64,000 nucleotides of DNA from Dokdonia donghaensis DSW-1 (GTDB lineage: Bacteria > Bacteroidota > Bacteroidia > Flavobacteriales > Flavobacteriaceae): positions 2,861,501-2,925,500 of the forward strand of contig NZ_CP015125.1 of the NCBI RefSeq assembly GCF_001653755.1, read 5' to 3'. Below the pieces are notes generated by a model. That model ran no database searches. It was not told the origin of the DNA and saw only the letters and a list, made by a program, of their open reading frames with translations. The position numbers and the translations under genes are program-made. Below, in pieces: positions 43,070 through 52,088 of the stretch (its first letter is position 1; the number at the start of each line of letters is the position of its first letter).

Positions 43070-43148
43070 AAGAAGATTTCTAACTCAAAAAAAGCTAGAA
43101 ATTTATAAAGAGCTGCCCAACAAATTGTTAAACTCTTAACCGTGGTCG

Positions 43149-43610
43149 TTAATTATTAAAAGCCTTTTTAATTCTATCAAGATTTTTCTTGTTGTCACGA
43201 TCCTTAATGGTCTCGCGCTTGTCGTACGTTTTCTTACCCTTAGCTAGTGCAATCTCGAGTTTTGCAAAACCCTTCTCATTTGTAAAAAGTCTTAAGGGTA
43301 CAATGGTAAGACCAGATTTATTGACCTCACGCTCCCATTTTTTAAGTTCGCGCTTGTTAAGAAGTAATTTGCGTTCACTCTTAGGGTTATGGTTAAAGTA
43401 AGTAGCGTGAGAGTACTCTTGTACGGTCATATTAATTACAAACATCTCTCCTTGATCATTAAACTCACAAAAACTCTCGGCTATAGAGGCTTTACCCTCT
43501 CTTATAGCCTTAATCTCTGTACCTGCAAGTACAATACCCGCAACGAGCCTATCAAGTATCTCGTATTCAAAACGAGCTTTTCTGTTCTTTATGTTTACCG
43601 TATTTGACAT
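43149..43610 (-). CDS. smpB: SsrA-binding protein
   Basis: 153 aa. SmpB binds tmRNA and carries it to stalled ribosomes. Signatures: YEILDRLVAGIVLAGTEIKA near the start, SFCEFNDQGEMFVINM, YSHATYFNHNPKSERKLLL, and the basic C-terminal tail GKKTYDKRETIKDRDNKKN that enters the mRNA channel. A TATCTTTG promoter element ends only 5 bases before the ATG, so the mRNA may have almost no leader. The tmRNA gene itself is not in this window. Confidence 0.96.
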   Translation of the reverse strand: MSNTVNIKNRKARFEYEILDRLVAGIVLAGTEIKAIREGKASIAESFCEFNDQGEMFVINMTVQEYSHATYFNHNPKSERKLLLNKRELKKWEREVNKSGLTIVPLRLFTNEKGFAKLEIALAKGKKTYDKRETIKDRDNKKNLDRIKKAFNN

Positions 43611-43615
43611 TCTTA

Positions 43616-43623
43616 CAAAGATA
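43616..43623 (-). promoter_or_regulatory. Promoter -7 element of smpB, leaderless spacing
   Basis: Minus strand TATCTTTG (plus CAAAGATA), then TAAGA, then ATG. With transcription starting about 5 bases after the element, the message would begin at or next to the start codon. Confidence 0.55.
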
Positions 43624-43708
43624 CAATGTTACACGATTAATACTCATTTACGCTCTTAAAAAATACGAATGCACAGCCCGTCTTGAGCACTTTTAAAATT
43701 ATGGATTG

Positions 43709-43716
43709 TATTTTTG
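43709..43716 (+). promoter_or_regulatory. Promoter -7 element of the DUF6503 gene
   Basis: TATTTTTG fits TAnnTTTG, 68 bp before ATG 43784. It is divergent from the smpB promoter. Confidence 0.5.
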
Positions 43717-43783
43717 TATCCCTTTCATATAAATGTAAGCACATCTATCACCTCTCGACTATATACTCCATATAACTAGCACT

Positions 43784-44533
43784 ATGCACAGATTATTTTA
43801 TATCGCTTTTTTACTATTACTTGCTACAAGTTGTACAACGCCAGCGCCTACTGCACAAGAGATTGTAGATAAAGCCATCGCTGCGTCTGGTGGTGAGGTA
43901 ATTGCAAACTCTAGCATACATTTTAAATTTAGAAAGTATTACTACAGAGCTACTAGAAAAGACGGGTTGAGAACATTAGAACGCTGTACAGACGCTGCTT
44001 GTCAAGTACAACAGGATGTTATAAAAAATAATGGAGAGTTTGTACGCTTTCGCGAAAGCGTACCTACAACCCTTCCAGATAGTATGAAAAATCGCTATGC
44101 AAATAGTGTAAATTCTGTACACTACTTTTCTGTATTACCTTATGGCCTTAATGACCCAGCTGTGCGCAAGTCTCTTGTAGATGAAACCGTTGTAAAAGGA
44201 GAACCTTACTACCGCATTAGGGTTACGTTTGCCCAAGAAGGTGGTGGTGAAGATTTTCAAGATGAGTATATGTACTGGATACACAAAAACCGCTACACGG
44301 TAGACTATCTTGCATATAATTACCAAACCTCAGAAGGTGGGACACGTTTTAGAGAGGCTTACAATGAGCGTATTATAAACGGCATACGCTTTGTAGATTA
44401 TCGCAATTACAAGCCAGAAGAGCAGTATCCACCATTGCAAACACTAGATGCTCTTTATGAAAACAATAATCTTGATTTACTTAGCATTATTGAACTAGAG
44501 GATGTGGAGGTCTCTAGTTGTCCTGCTTGCTAG
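43784..44533 (+). CDS. DUF6503-family lipoprotein, 249 aa
   Basis: Lipobox ATSC after a short signal peptide, so lipidated. The fold starts with AQEIVDKAIAASGGEVIANS and HFKFRKYYYRATRKDG, a pattern of the flavobacterial DUF6503 family with a LolA/LolB-like half-barrel. Later YRIRVTFAQEGGGEDFQDEYMYWI continues the strands. It may bind a lipid or hydrophobic ligand; that is inference. The genomic palindrome at 44046 is translated in a different frame here (FRESV). Its stop codon overlaps the stop of the next, convergent gene. Confidence 0.8.
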   Translation: MHRLFYIAFLLLLATSCTTPAPTAQEIVDKAIAASGGEVIANSSIHFKFRKYYYRATRKDGLRTLERCTDAACQVQQDVIKNNGEFVRFRESVPTTLPDSMKNRYANSVNSVHYFSVLPYGLNDPAVRKSLVDETVVKGEPYYRIRVTFAQEGGGEDFQDEYMYWIHKNRYTVDYLAYNYQTSEGGTRFREAYNERIINGIRFVDYRNYKPEEQYPPLQTLDALYENNNLDLLSIIELEDVEVSSCPAC

Positions 44534-45063
44534 TCTATAACTAGTGCTTCTTTTTTCTTAACCAGGCCGTTACCTTCTCCCACAAGCTGCACGTGGTAGA
44601 GATGAAAATACTCAGACTCGTCTATTTCTTTAAACGCGTCTGGCTCACCATATACAGCATTTGCAAAGTTTGGTGTTGTATTACTGTGGCCTACTACCAC
44701 AACATTAAGCCCCGTAGTCGCAAGTGTAAAAGCTTCGTCATTTAAAGCTCTGGGATCATATTTTTTTATAGCTAGACTATTTGCCTTTACCGTAGGCTCT
44801 GCCGTGCGCATAGTGCGTAAATAGTTTGTAGAGTAAACAGCGTCTATATCCTTATCTGTAAAAAAATCTTTCCAGCGCTCTGCACGCGCCTCTCCTTCTG
44901 GAGTGAGATCTGGATTACTGTTAGACGGATCACTTAGCACTTTTTCGGCGTGACGAATGAAGTAATAATTAGTCACCTGCTCGGTAGTTGCTTTGTTTTT
45001 CTTCTGTCCATCACAGCTTACAGAGACGGTAATTAATACGAGTAATACTAAGAGTTTGCGCAT
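44530..45063 (-). CDS. Histidine-phosphatase-family lipoprotein
   Basis: 177 aa. Signal peptide with lipobox SVSC. Histidine phosphatase superfamily (phosphoglycerate mutase-like): catalytic YFIRHAEK near the N-terminus, then LTPEGEARAERW, and a second histidine in VVVVGHSNTTPN. It probably dephosphorylates a small periplasmic substrate. It is convergent with the DUF6503 gene; the two stop codons share bases 44531-44532. Confidence 0.88.
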   Translation of the reverse strand: MRKLLVLLVLITVSVSCDGQKKNKATTEQVTNYYFIRHAEKVLSDPSNSNPDLTPEGEARAERWKDFFTDKDIDAVYSTNYLRTMRTAEPTVKANSLAIKKYDPRALNDEAFTLATTGLNVVVVGHSNTTPNFANAVYGEPDAFKEIDESEYFHLYHVQLVGEGNGLVKKKEALVID

Positions 45064-45183
45064 TTTTAAAATTATTTTATACTCAAATATACATTTTTGT
45101 AAGGTCTTCTCTTTCTTAGCGACTTATATTATGTCTTTCGCCCTTATATGTGTGACAGATGAAAAAATCTGCTATGAAAGAGC

Positions 45184-45216
45184 AAAATCCGTTTCTTATT
45201 AAGAAACGGATTTTGT
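45184..45216. terminator. Bidirectional terminator-like hairpin
   Basis: AAAATCCGTTTCTT, then AAGAAACGGATTTTG. It lies upstream of the histidine-phosphatase gene and may insulate the two transcripts. Confidence 0.6.
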
Positions 45217-45258
45217 GTTTTATTATACTAAGAAGTGTTACGCTTTCGCGAAAGCGTA

Positions 45259-45294
45259 AAAAAAAACACAGCTTGATGAAGGCTGTGTTTTTTT
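45259..45294 (-). terminator. Terminator of the small membrane ORF
   Basis: AAAAAAAACACAGC, loop, GCTGTGTTTTTTT; T runs on both strands. It lies directly 3' of the minus-strand small ORF that ends at 45313. Confidence 0.75.
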
Positions 45295-45312
45295 AGTTTG
45301 TCTGATTTAGCT

Positions 45313-45444
45313 CTACATTGAGAAGTACTGTACCAGTGTGTAGGCAGAGATGAAAAATGTTGAGAGGATTACATATACCCCCAAAATGGTGTTTCTTCCC
45401 TGTCTAGGATCTCGTGCTGTTGTTGTTTTTGCTTGCGTTCTCAT
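45313..45444 (-). CDS. Small membrane protein, 43 aa
   Basis: Minus-strand frame ATG 45442-45444 to TAG 45313-45315. The product starts with a basic tail (MRTQAKTTTARDPRQGRNT), followed by one hydrophobic helix (ILGVYVILSTFFISAYTLVQ) and a short YFSM end. This is a sensible positive-inside, single-pass topology and the gene is followed at once by a terminator, which argues for a real gene. It would insert in the inner membrane. No family recognised. It lies 58 bp downstream of the DUF349 gene and could share its transcript. Confidence 0.65.
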   Translation of the reverse strand: MRTQAKTTTARDPRQGRNTILGVYVILSTFFISAYTLVQYFSM

Positions 45445-45502
45445 AATATCTGTTTTTATTGATTGATACTATAAAGACGAGGCACGAGCACAATTGTTAC
45501 AA

Positions 45503-47569
45503 TTATGCTTCAGAATTCTCTTCAGAAGTCTCATTTTGAGCATTTTCTGCTGCTTCTTGAGCAGCAGCAGCAGCCTCTTCGGCTTTTTGATTTTGAGCTA
45601 CTAAGGTTTTAATCTTACGTAGTTTTGAAGTCCATACATTGAGTTCTTCTTTATGACGTGCAATGTTTTTATGCACCTCTACTACCATAGGGTTATCATC
45701 TGCCACGTGCTGGAAGAAACCTAGATTGTTCTCAAGCTGGTTAATCTCTGCTTTAGTCTCATCTATTTTCTTTCTAATAAAGAAACGTTCCTTTTCTATA
45801 GCGCGGTCATCTGCGCCGCCTGCCATAATTTGTACACGATTTTCATACTTAATGAGCTCTGCTTCTTTCTTATCTATATCAAGCTGTTTAAAGAGGCCGT
45901 CTAGTACTTTATTAAAGTCTTGATCTATATTCTTTTTTGAGTAAGGAACACGACCTATACCCTTCCACTGGTCTATAAATTCTTTAATAGTCGCAAGATC
46001 TGCGGTGCGCTCGCCTGTCATCTTTGTTTCCTTAACAGTATTCATTAAGGCTTGTTTTTTATCAAAGTTTTCTTGCTCGCCAGCACTTGCTTTCTTTTTA
46101 GAATCTTTAAGACGGTCAAAAAAGTGATTACAAGCATCTTTAAACTGCTTCCATACCTTGTCACTATCTTTACGTGGTACGTGACCTACCTTTTTCCAGT
46201 CTGCCTGTATGCGCTTCATCACATCTAGCGTTCCTTTTATGTCATCGCTGTCTTTGTGCTCTTCGGCTATTTTTACAAGCTCCTGCTTTTTTGCAAGGTT
46301 ATCGTACTGCTCTTGTTTTTGAGATTTATAGAAGCCATTCTTTTTCTGGTTAAAAAGTTTTGTAGCTGCTTTAAAAGATGCCCAAGTGTCTTCATTATTT
46401 TCTTTTGGGACTTTACCTGCTTTAAAGAATTGCTCACGTAGTGCTTCTACTTTTTTAATCTTGTCTTGTACGCTCTTGTGAGATTTAATATCATCTTGTG
46501 CTACTTCATTTATTTGCGCTATGATATCATTTTTAGTCTCAAGGTTTTTTATCCATACGAGCTCTATCTCCTTTTGCTTTTCATCACGAGCATCGTGTAT
46601 CTTCTTTGTAGCAGCGCTAAATTTATCCCAGATAGCGTCACTGTGCTCACGTGCTACAGGACCTATTTCCTCCTTCCACATACGGTGTAGGAGTTGTAGC
46701 TCTTTAAAAGCCTTATTAATATTAGGCTCTGCTCCTAGCTCCTCTGCTCTTTCTATAAGAAGTAGTTTTTTATCTAGGTTTTCTTTAAAGTGTTTATCTC
46801 TAAAGTCACGGTTAAGGTGCAGCAGTTCATAAAACGCATCTACGTGAAAATAGTAGTCATTCCACACAAGGTTATAACGATCTCTCGGTATGTTACCCGC
46901 ATTATTCCAGCGCTCTTGTATTTCTTTAAATTTATTAAATGTCGTGTTTACACTCTCAGCCCCACCTAGCTCATTGCGCAATGCTTTTACTTCGTCAATA
47001 AGAGATTGTCGCTCTGCGAGGTTTGCATTTTGATCTTTACGCTTGCGCTCATAAAACTCTTGGCGTTTGTTTCTATACTCATAATACACCTCGTTATATG
47101 CCTTTTTAAGTGGCGAGAAGTATCTAAAATCTATAATGTTACCACCTTCTTCTAGAAAAGCAGCCTTAGCCTCTTCTTGCTCTTTATCAAACTGAGCATT
47201 TATAACGGTACTTATCTCCTCTACGTGTTCTTTTATAGCGGTTACTTTCTCACTTTTAATAAGCGATTGTAACTCCTCTATAAGCTCTTCTTTTGTAAGA
47301 GTTGTATAGTCTTTTTTAGGAATTTCTTTTACCACTGGAGCAGCCGGAGTTACTTCTGTAGTTTCTGGTGTTGCAGCAGCTTGATCTGGGGAAGCAACTT
47401 CTTCTGCATCAATCTCAGATGCTACCTCAGCGTCATCTGGAAGTTCTGTCGCATTTGCTTCTGCAGCCAGTGCTTCTATTTCATCATTCATAGTGCGATC
47501 TGTTGCTGGCGCTGTTTCTTCTAGATGTTCTTCTACTTTTGAGTCTTGAGGTTTCTTCTCTTCAGACAT
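45503..47569 (-). CDS. DUF349-domain protein, 688 aa
   Basis: An acidic, Glu/Ala-rich N-terminus (SEEKKPQDSKVEEHLEETAP) of about 100 residues, then at least five tandem DUF349 helical repeats, each with a core such as WNNAGNIPRDRYNLVWNDYY, MWKEEIGPVAREHSDAIWDKF, FFKAGKVPKENNEDTWASFK and DWKKVGHVPRKDSDKVW. A C-terminal coiled coil and Ala/Glu tail follow. DUF349 proteins are cytoplasmic and of unclear function. The in-frame ATG at 47567-47569 fits the family start (MSEEKK) better than a TTG 9 bases upstream. Confidence 0.9.
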   Translation of the reverse strand: MSEEKKPQDSKVEEHLEETAPATDRTMNDEIEALAAEANATELPDDAEVASEIDAEEVASPDQAAATPETTEVTPAAPVVKEIPKKDYTTLTKEELIEELQSLIKSEKVTAIKEHVEEISTVINAQFDKEQEEAKAAFLEEGGNIIDFRYFSPLKKAYNEVYYEYRNKRQEFYERKRKDQNANLAERQSLIDEVKALRNELGGAESVNTTFNKFKEIQERWNNAGNIPRDRYNLVWNDYYFHVDAFYELLHLNRDFRDKHFKENLDKKLLLIERAEELGAEPNINKAFKELQLLHRMWKEEIGPVAREHSDAIWDKFSAATKKIHDARDEKQKEIELVWIKNLETKNDIIAQINEVAQDDIKSHKSVQDKIKKVEALREQFFKAGKVPKENNEDTWASFKAATKLFNQKKNGFYKSQKQEQYDNLAKKQELVKIAEEHKDSDDIKGTLDVMKRIQADWKKVGHVPRKDSDKVWKQFKDACNHFFDRLKDSKKKASAGEQENFDKKQALMNTVKETKMTGERTADLATIKEFIDQWKGIGRVPYSKKNIDQDFNKVLDGLFKQLDIDKKEAELIKYENRVQIMAGGADDRAIEKERFFIRKKIDETKAEINQLENNLGFFQHVADDNPMVVEVHKNIARHKEELNVWTSKLRKIKTLVAQNQKAEEAAAAAQEAAENAQNETSEENSEA

Positions 47570-47645
47570 ATCTTTCAATGTTAGGGTTCTATTTTATAAG
47601 AAGTAAATATACTATTTAGTGCGCACATAGGGCAATAATCTAGTG

Positions 47646-48434
47646 CTAGCTATTCCAGATGCTCCAAGAGGCCTCTGCTTGTAATTCTAACATTCTAAAT
47701 CCGTTAATAATTTGAGCACCCTGTTGCAATGCTTTTTTAAGAAAAGTAGATTGCTCTGGATTATAAATAAGGTCAAAAGCTATATGAGCATCACCTATGT
47801 ATTGATACGGTATCGCTGGCGCCATCTCAACCTCTGGAAAAGTTCCTACAGGTGTTGTATTGACTATAAAAGTGTGGTCTTTAATAATTTGCTCATTAAG
47901 ATCTTCATATTGTAATGAGTTATTAGAACGCTTACGCGAAACAAAAGTGCAGTCTACCCCCAGCTGTTGCATTGCATAATGAACAGCCTTTGAGGCACCT
48001 CCCGTTCCTAAAATCAAACATTTATAAGAAGATACCGAAAGAACTGTCTCGTCAAAATCACAAAAATGACTCTCACCAAAACGCTCTAATAATGAATCTC
48101 TAAAACCTATATAATCTGTATTATAACCCGTAAGTGTGCCATCATCTTCTGTCTTTACCGTATTTACAGCACCTATAGCAGCAGCGTGTGTGTCAAGCCT
48201 ATTTAAAAATGGAATAATATCCTGCTTGTAGGGAATAGTGACATTGTAGCCTATTGCAGATCGCACTAGGAGTACCTCTTGTAAAGTCTTTGCATCTGGC
48301 ACATCAAAATTTACATATTGTGCATTAATTTGAAGCCTATCAAACTTTTCCTCAAAGTATCCTCTAGAAAATGAATATCCTATATCCTTACCAAAAAGGC
48401 CGTATTTATTTACCTTGTCTTGTTCTCTCTCCAT
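47646..48434 (-). CDS. aroE: Shikimate dehydrogenase
   Basis: 262 aa. The shikimate-binding N-terminal part is clear: YGLFGKDIGYSFSRGYFEEK, NVTIPYKQDIIPFL with the catalytic Lys, and AIGAVNTVKT with GYNTDYIGF (the Asp partner). The NADP Rossmann loop follows (LILGTGGASKAVHYAM). It reduces 3-dehydroshikimate in aromatic amino acid synthesis. Its start overlaps the end of the upstream DUF368 gene by 29 bp. No other start is available in the first 40 codons. Confidence 0.94.
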   Translation of the reverse strand: MEREQDKVNKYGLFGKDIGYSFSRGYFEEKFDRLQINAQYVNFDVPDAKTLQEVLLVRSAIGYNVTIPYKQDIIPFLNRLDTHAAAIGAVNTVKTEDDGTLTGYNTDYIGFRDSLLERFGESHFCDFDETVLSVSSYKCLILGTGGASKAVHYAMQQLGVDCTFVSRKRSNNSLQYEDLNEQIIKDHTFIVNTTPVGTFPEVEMAPAIPYQYIGDAHIAFDLIYNPEQSTFLKKALQQGAQIINGFRMLELQAEASWSIWNS

Positions 48435-49428
48435 ATTTACCTAGTGCAACAATCATAAAGATACCAGCGAGTATAAAAAATATAGCAAGCACATTTTCTA
48501 TATTAAAAGCTGTGGGTAAATAACGATCGTAATTATCTAAAATTGGGGTTCCGTTTATATCTAGTGCAATCTCTCCCGATAGATCGCGCTCAAAGACTTC
48601 TGTTTTCCACGGCCATACAACACCTAGCGAACCTATTATGAACCCAAGTATGGCAGCGTTAGTAGCCCATTTAAACTTTTTTAATAAAAAAGTTAAGAAG
48701 TGCGATATCGTCACTAGCCCTGTAAGTGAGCCTAAGGCAAAAACAGCAAGCACTGTAAGGAGTCGCATATGCATAGGGTCATCTATAAAAGAAAAGTCTC
48801 CAGAAAATGTTTTTGTAATCGTTACAAATAATGCGTTTACAGAATCTACAAGCAGTAGTACATAATTACCTAATAAGATAAGTATAAAGGAACCAGAGAG
48901 TCCTGGTAATGTCATCCCAGAAACACCTATAATACCACAAATAAAGACAAAGAGAAGATTATCATTTTCTTGTGCGGGCTCCATAAGACTTATAGCTACA
49001 CCAAAAACAACCCCAGAAATAAGCATTACAATATTGCGATTAGTCCACTCTTCAAAATCTTTACCTATATAGTATATAGAGCCTATTATCATACCAAAAA
49101 AGGCACTCCACACAAGCAAAGGATAATTTCTTATAGCGAGATCTAGTAATAGTGAAACACTAAAATAACTTATGAGCATTCCTAAAATAAGCAGTCCTAA
49201 AAATCGTCCATTTATGTATTGCCAAAAACTACGAAACCGGCCTCCAAAAAGTAGTCGTAAAGCTTTTCCATTTACCTTTTGGAGCGAGTATATAAACTCT
49301 TCATAAAATCCTGCAACATAGGCTACAACACCTCCAGATACTCCCGGAACTTTATTTGCAGCACCCATAGCAAGACCTTTAAGAACGAGCCAGAGCTTAT
49401 CAGAAAGCGATCTAGTCTCAGTCTGCAT
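48406..49428 (-). CDS. DUF368-family membrane protein, paralog 1
   Basis: 340 aa with about eight to nine helices. DUF368 hallmarks are GLAMGAANKVPGVSGGVVAY at the N-terminus and a matching inverted block GMTLPGLSGSFILILLGNYV halfway along, indicating two repeated halves. Members have been linked to polyprenyl-phosphate recycling (PopT); by homology it may flip C55-phosphate at the inner membrane. In this paralog the motif has ANKV where the next has ADVV. Overlaps aroE by 29 bp and its partner by 11 bp. Confidence 0.87.
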   Translation of the reverse strand: MQTETRSLSDKLWLVLKGLAMGAANKVPGVSGGVVAYVAGFYEEFIYSLQKVNGKALRLLFGGRFRSFWQYINGRFLGLLILGMLISYFSVSLLLDLAIRNYPLLVWSAFFGMIIGSIYYIGKDFEEWTNRNIVMLISGVVFGVAISLMEPAQENDNLLFVFICGIIGVSGMTLPGLSGSFILILLGNYVLLLVDSVNALFVTITKTFSGDFSFIDDPMHMRLLTVLAVFALGSLTGLVTISHFLTFLLKKFKWATNAAILGFIIGSLGVVWPWKTEVFERDLSGEIALDINGTPILDNYDRYLPTAFNIENVLAIFFILAGIFMIVALGKYGERTRQGK

Positions 49429-50392
49429 ATACTTTCTTTTTACCTGCTGCTTTTTCCAGCAATAAGATTAATGCAAATCCAACAATAGCAAATATAACGG
49501 CATATAGCACCTGTGGATCTCCATCAAAGCTCGATGGGAGAATACTCTTTGCCTCAACCGCAACCTCATCTCCGTGCCTATCTATACGTGTAGATAAGAC
49601 TTCTTTCCAAGGCCATATTTTGTTAAGTGATCCTATCATAAAACCGGTAAGTACGGCAAGTGTGATTTGTTTTTTGTGCTCAAACATCCATTTAAGAATT
49701 TTTGAAAAAAGTTTAAGTCCCACAATACACCCTAAAGCAAAGAGTATGATTTTCCAGATAGCACTTCTAAGGAGTGACCAGTCTCGAGTAAGTAATGCGT
49801 CTTGAGCATCTGTAATTGTGCCTAGCACCATCCCGTAAGAACCTAGTAAGACAAGTATAAAAGAACCTGAAACTCCAGGTAAAATCATTGCAATAATAGC
49901 AATACAACCAGAGACAAAGTAAAACCACCACGCGTTAGGCGCTTCTGTAGGTACGGCTATTGTGATAAAATATGCAACTGCAACACCTGCTATGAGAGCA
50001 ACAATTGTAGCTATATCCCATTTTGTAATTTGTTTTCCTATATACAGAATACTAGCAAGTACAAGACCAAAGAAAAAAGACCATACTACTATAGGGTATG
50101 ATTCTAATAGGTAAGATATAACTCTAGCGAGTGAGAGTATACTTATGGCTACTCCTAAAAATAAACTACCTAAAAACTTTAGATTGTACTGCGCTATTGC
50201 AGCTTTTATCCCTTCTTTTTTCCAAACTTTAAAAATACCAAAGTCAAGTTTATCTATTGTTTCTATAAGCTCTTGATAGATACCAGATATAAAAGCAATG
50301 GTACCACCAGATACCCCAGGAACCACATCTGCTGCTCCCATCGCCATTCCTTTTAAGATAACAAATACGTAAGCGAGTGAAGTTTTTGGCAT
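49418..50392 (-). CDS. DUF368-family membrane protein, paralog 2
   Basis: 324 aa, same family: GMAMGAADVVPGVSGGTIAF near the start and AMILPGVSGSFILVLLGSYG midway, with the standard Asp of AADVVPG kept. Probable polyprenyl-phosphate translocase-type protein of the inner membrane. The tandem arrangement with paralog 1 and the 11-bp overlap suggest coupled expression and possibly a heteromer. The TPR gene lies 75 bp upstream on the same strand. Confidence 0.88.
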   Translation of the reverse strand: MPKTSLAYVFVILKGMAMGAADVVPGVSGGTIAFISGIYQELIETIDKLDFGIFKVWKKEGIKAAIAQYNLKFLGSLFLGVAISILSLARVISYLLESYPIVVWSFFFGLVLASILYIGKQITKWDIATIVALIAGVAVAYFITIAVPTEAPNAWWFYFVSGCIAIIAMILPGVSGSFILVLLGSYGMVLGTITDAQDALLTRDWSLLRSAIWKIILFALGCIVGLKLFSKILKWMFEHKKQITLAVLTGFMIGSLNKIWPWKEVLSTRIDRHGDEVAVEAKSILPSSFDGDPQVLYAVIFAIVGFALILLLEKAAGKKKVYAD

Positions 50393-50466
50393 AGGGTTAT
50401 TTTAAAGTCTTAGCTAAAATACTAGCTTTCACTTTACATACCTATTTTTAAACAAAATTTTAAAAG

Positions 50467-51867
50467 TTACAAGTTTGAGTGTTTCTCAATTAATTCTCGA
50501 ACTTCTTTCTTTGCAGCCACGTAAGGAAAAAGTTCATCTATAATTATAGAAAATTCGGCATCTAGTTTTAGACCATTTTTTAAAAAATAGCGCCCTTGGA
50601 TATCACTTCCTTGCGCATAGTTAAGACCTGCCAGTCTAAAAGCTACCTCTGCATTTTCTGGATAAAACTCCATAGCCTGCGTTAAATTAATAACTGCTGC
50701 ATTATGCTCACCTAGTTGTAAAAGTATATCTGCTCTGTTTAACCAAGTTTCAAGTTCATAATTACCTAGTTCTAGCGTACGGCGATACCCTTCTTCTGCC
50801 TCTTCATAAAACTTAAGTCTGTGATTAATTTTTGCATAACGCTTCCAGTAAAGTACGTTATCGCTATCTATATTAATCGCTTTGTTTATATAGTACAGTG
50901 CCTTCTGAAAGTTGAGACGTTTTTTATAAAAATCTGTAATGGCAATCCACCCATTATCTAGTAAAGGATCTTCGTGCACACAGCGCTCAAAATGCTTTAA
51001 AGCAAGCTCATCACTACCTAGTTTATCATAGCACTTACCCATACGAAGTAATGCAAAAGACGTAGGATCTTCAAGCTCTAGTGTAATCTGGTAATTTTCT
51101 AGAGCTTCATTATAACGCCCTAATTTTTCTAGCACTTTCCCTTTCTCAAGGTATGCGCCTACAAAACGGTCATCACTTATGATGGCAAAATCATAGGCAG
51201 AAAGCGCTTTTTCATACTCCTTAAGTCCAAAATATTGTTTACCCACTTGATGCCACGCTACTTCACAATAAGGATTATTGTTTAAAAACATATTGAGGTA
51301 ATCTATAGCTTCTGTATGTTGCTCCAAAAAATCAAAACAATAAATTACATTATAAAGCGCACTATAATCTTGATCATCTACCTCTAGGCATTTCATAAAA
51401 TTAACCTTGGCATTCTGAAAATCTTCTATAAAAAGATATTCCATCCCTATGAGGTTATAAACATCTGCAGGATCATTAGTAAGATCTATAGCCTGCTCTA
51501 GTAAGTAAATCGCCTTTTTGTGATCATCCTGCTTGCTATAAATATTTGCCTTCTGGATAAAAACTTCTTCATTATGTGGTTCTAGCTCGTGTAGCTCTGT
51601 TAGTATTTGTTCGGCTTTTTCAAATTTATTTTCAAAGATGAAAAGCTCTGCTTTAAAAAGTCTAAGATTTGATGATGTGGGATGCTGCTCTAGACCAAGC
51701 TTTACAGCTTTTCGCGCAAGCGCAATTTTACCACTCTCGATATAGTAATTTGCAATATTCTCAAACTCTTCTGCGTCAAAAAAAAGAACATCATTAGTCT
51801 TTAACATAGACTCAAAACGAGTGAGCGATACACTATTTCCTTCTTGGCTAAAATCCATAGGCGACAT
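50467..51867 (-). CDS. Tetratricopeptide-repeat protein, 466 aa
   Basis: About twelve TPR-type helical hairpins of 34 residues, with units like AVKLGLEQHPTSSNLRLFKA, VYNLIGMEYLFIEDFQNAKV, AWHQVGKQYFGLKEYEKALS and LLRMGKCYDKLGSDELALKH. There is no signal peptide, so it is cytoplasmic; a protein-interaction scaffold. It begins the minus-strand run with the DUF368 pair, aroE and the DUF349 gene, a gene order I recall in many Flavobacteriaceae. The specific partner is unknown. Confidence 0.88.
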   Translation of the reverse strand: MSPMDFSQEGNSVSLTRFESMLKTNDVLFFDAEEFENIANYYIESGKIALARKAVKLGLEQHPTSSNLRLFKAELFIFENKFEKAEQILTELHELEPHNEEVFIQKANIYSKQDDHKKAIYLLEQAIDLTNDPADVYNLIGMEYLFIEDFQNAKVNFMKCLEVDDQDYSALYNVIYCFDFLEQHTEAIDYLNMFLNNNPYCEVAWHQVGKQYFGLKEYEKALSAYDFAIISDDRFVGAYLEKGKVLEKLGRYNEALENYQITLELEDPTSFALLRMGKCYDKLGSDELALKHFERCVHEDPLLDNGWIAITDFYKKRLNFQKALYYINKAINIDSDNVLYWKRYAKINHRLKFYEEAEEGYRRTLELGNYELETWLNRADILLQLGEHNAAVINLTQAMEFYPENAEVAFRLAGLNYAQGSDIQGRYFLKNGLKLDAEFSIIIDELFPYVAAKKEVRELIEKHSNL

Positions 51868-52088
51868 TTTAAAAATTACTCTTACTATAAATGTAATAAT
51901 AGTTAAGAGTGATGTTGAGCTTCTACTACATAGTTGTCAACATAGTAATGAACAGCCAATAATCGCGCCAAACTGAATATATGACAATCACGACGCTAAC
52001 CTTCTGATTATGAAGTAAAAATATATTCGCAAAAAGATTATCTGTAACATATTACATTAATTTGCATCATATCATTACAAGAAAAGTT

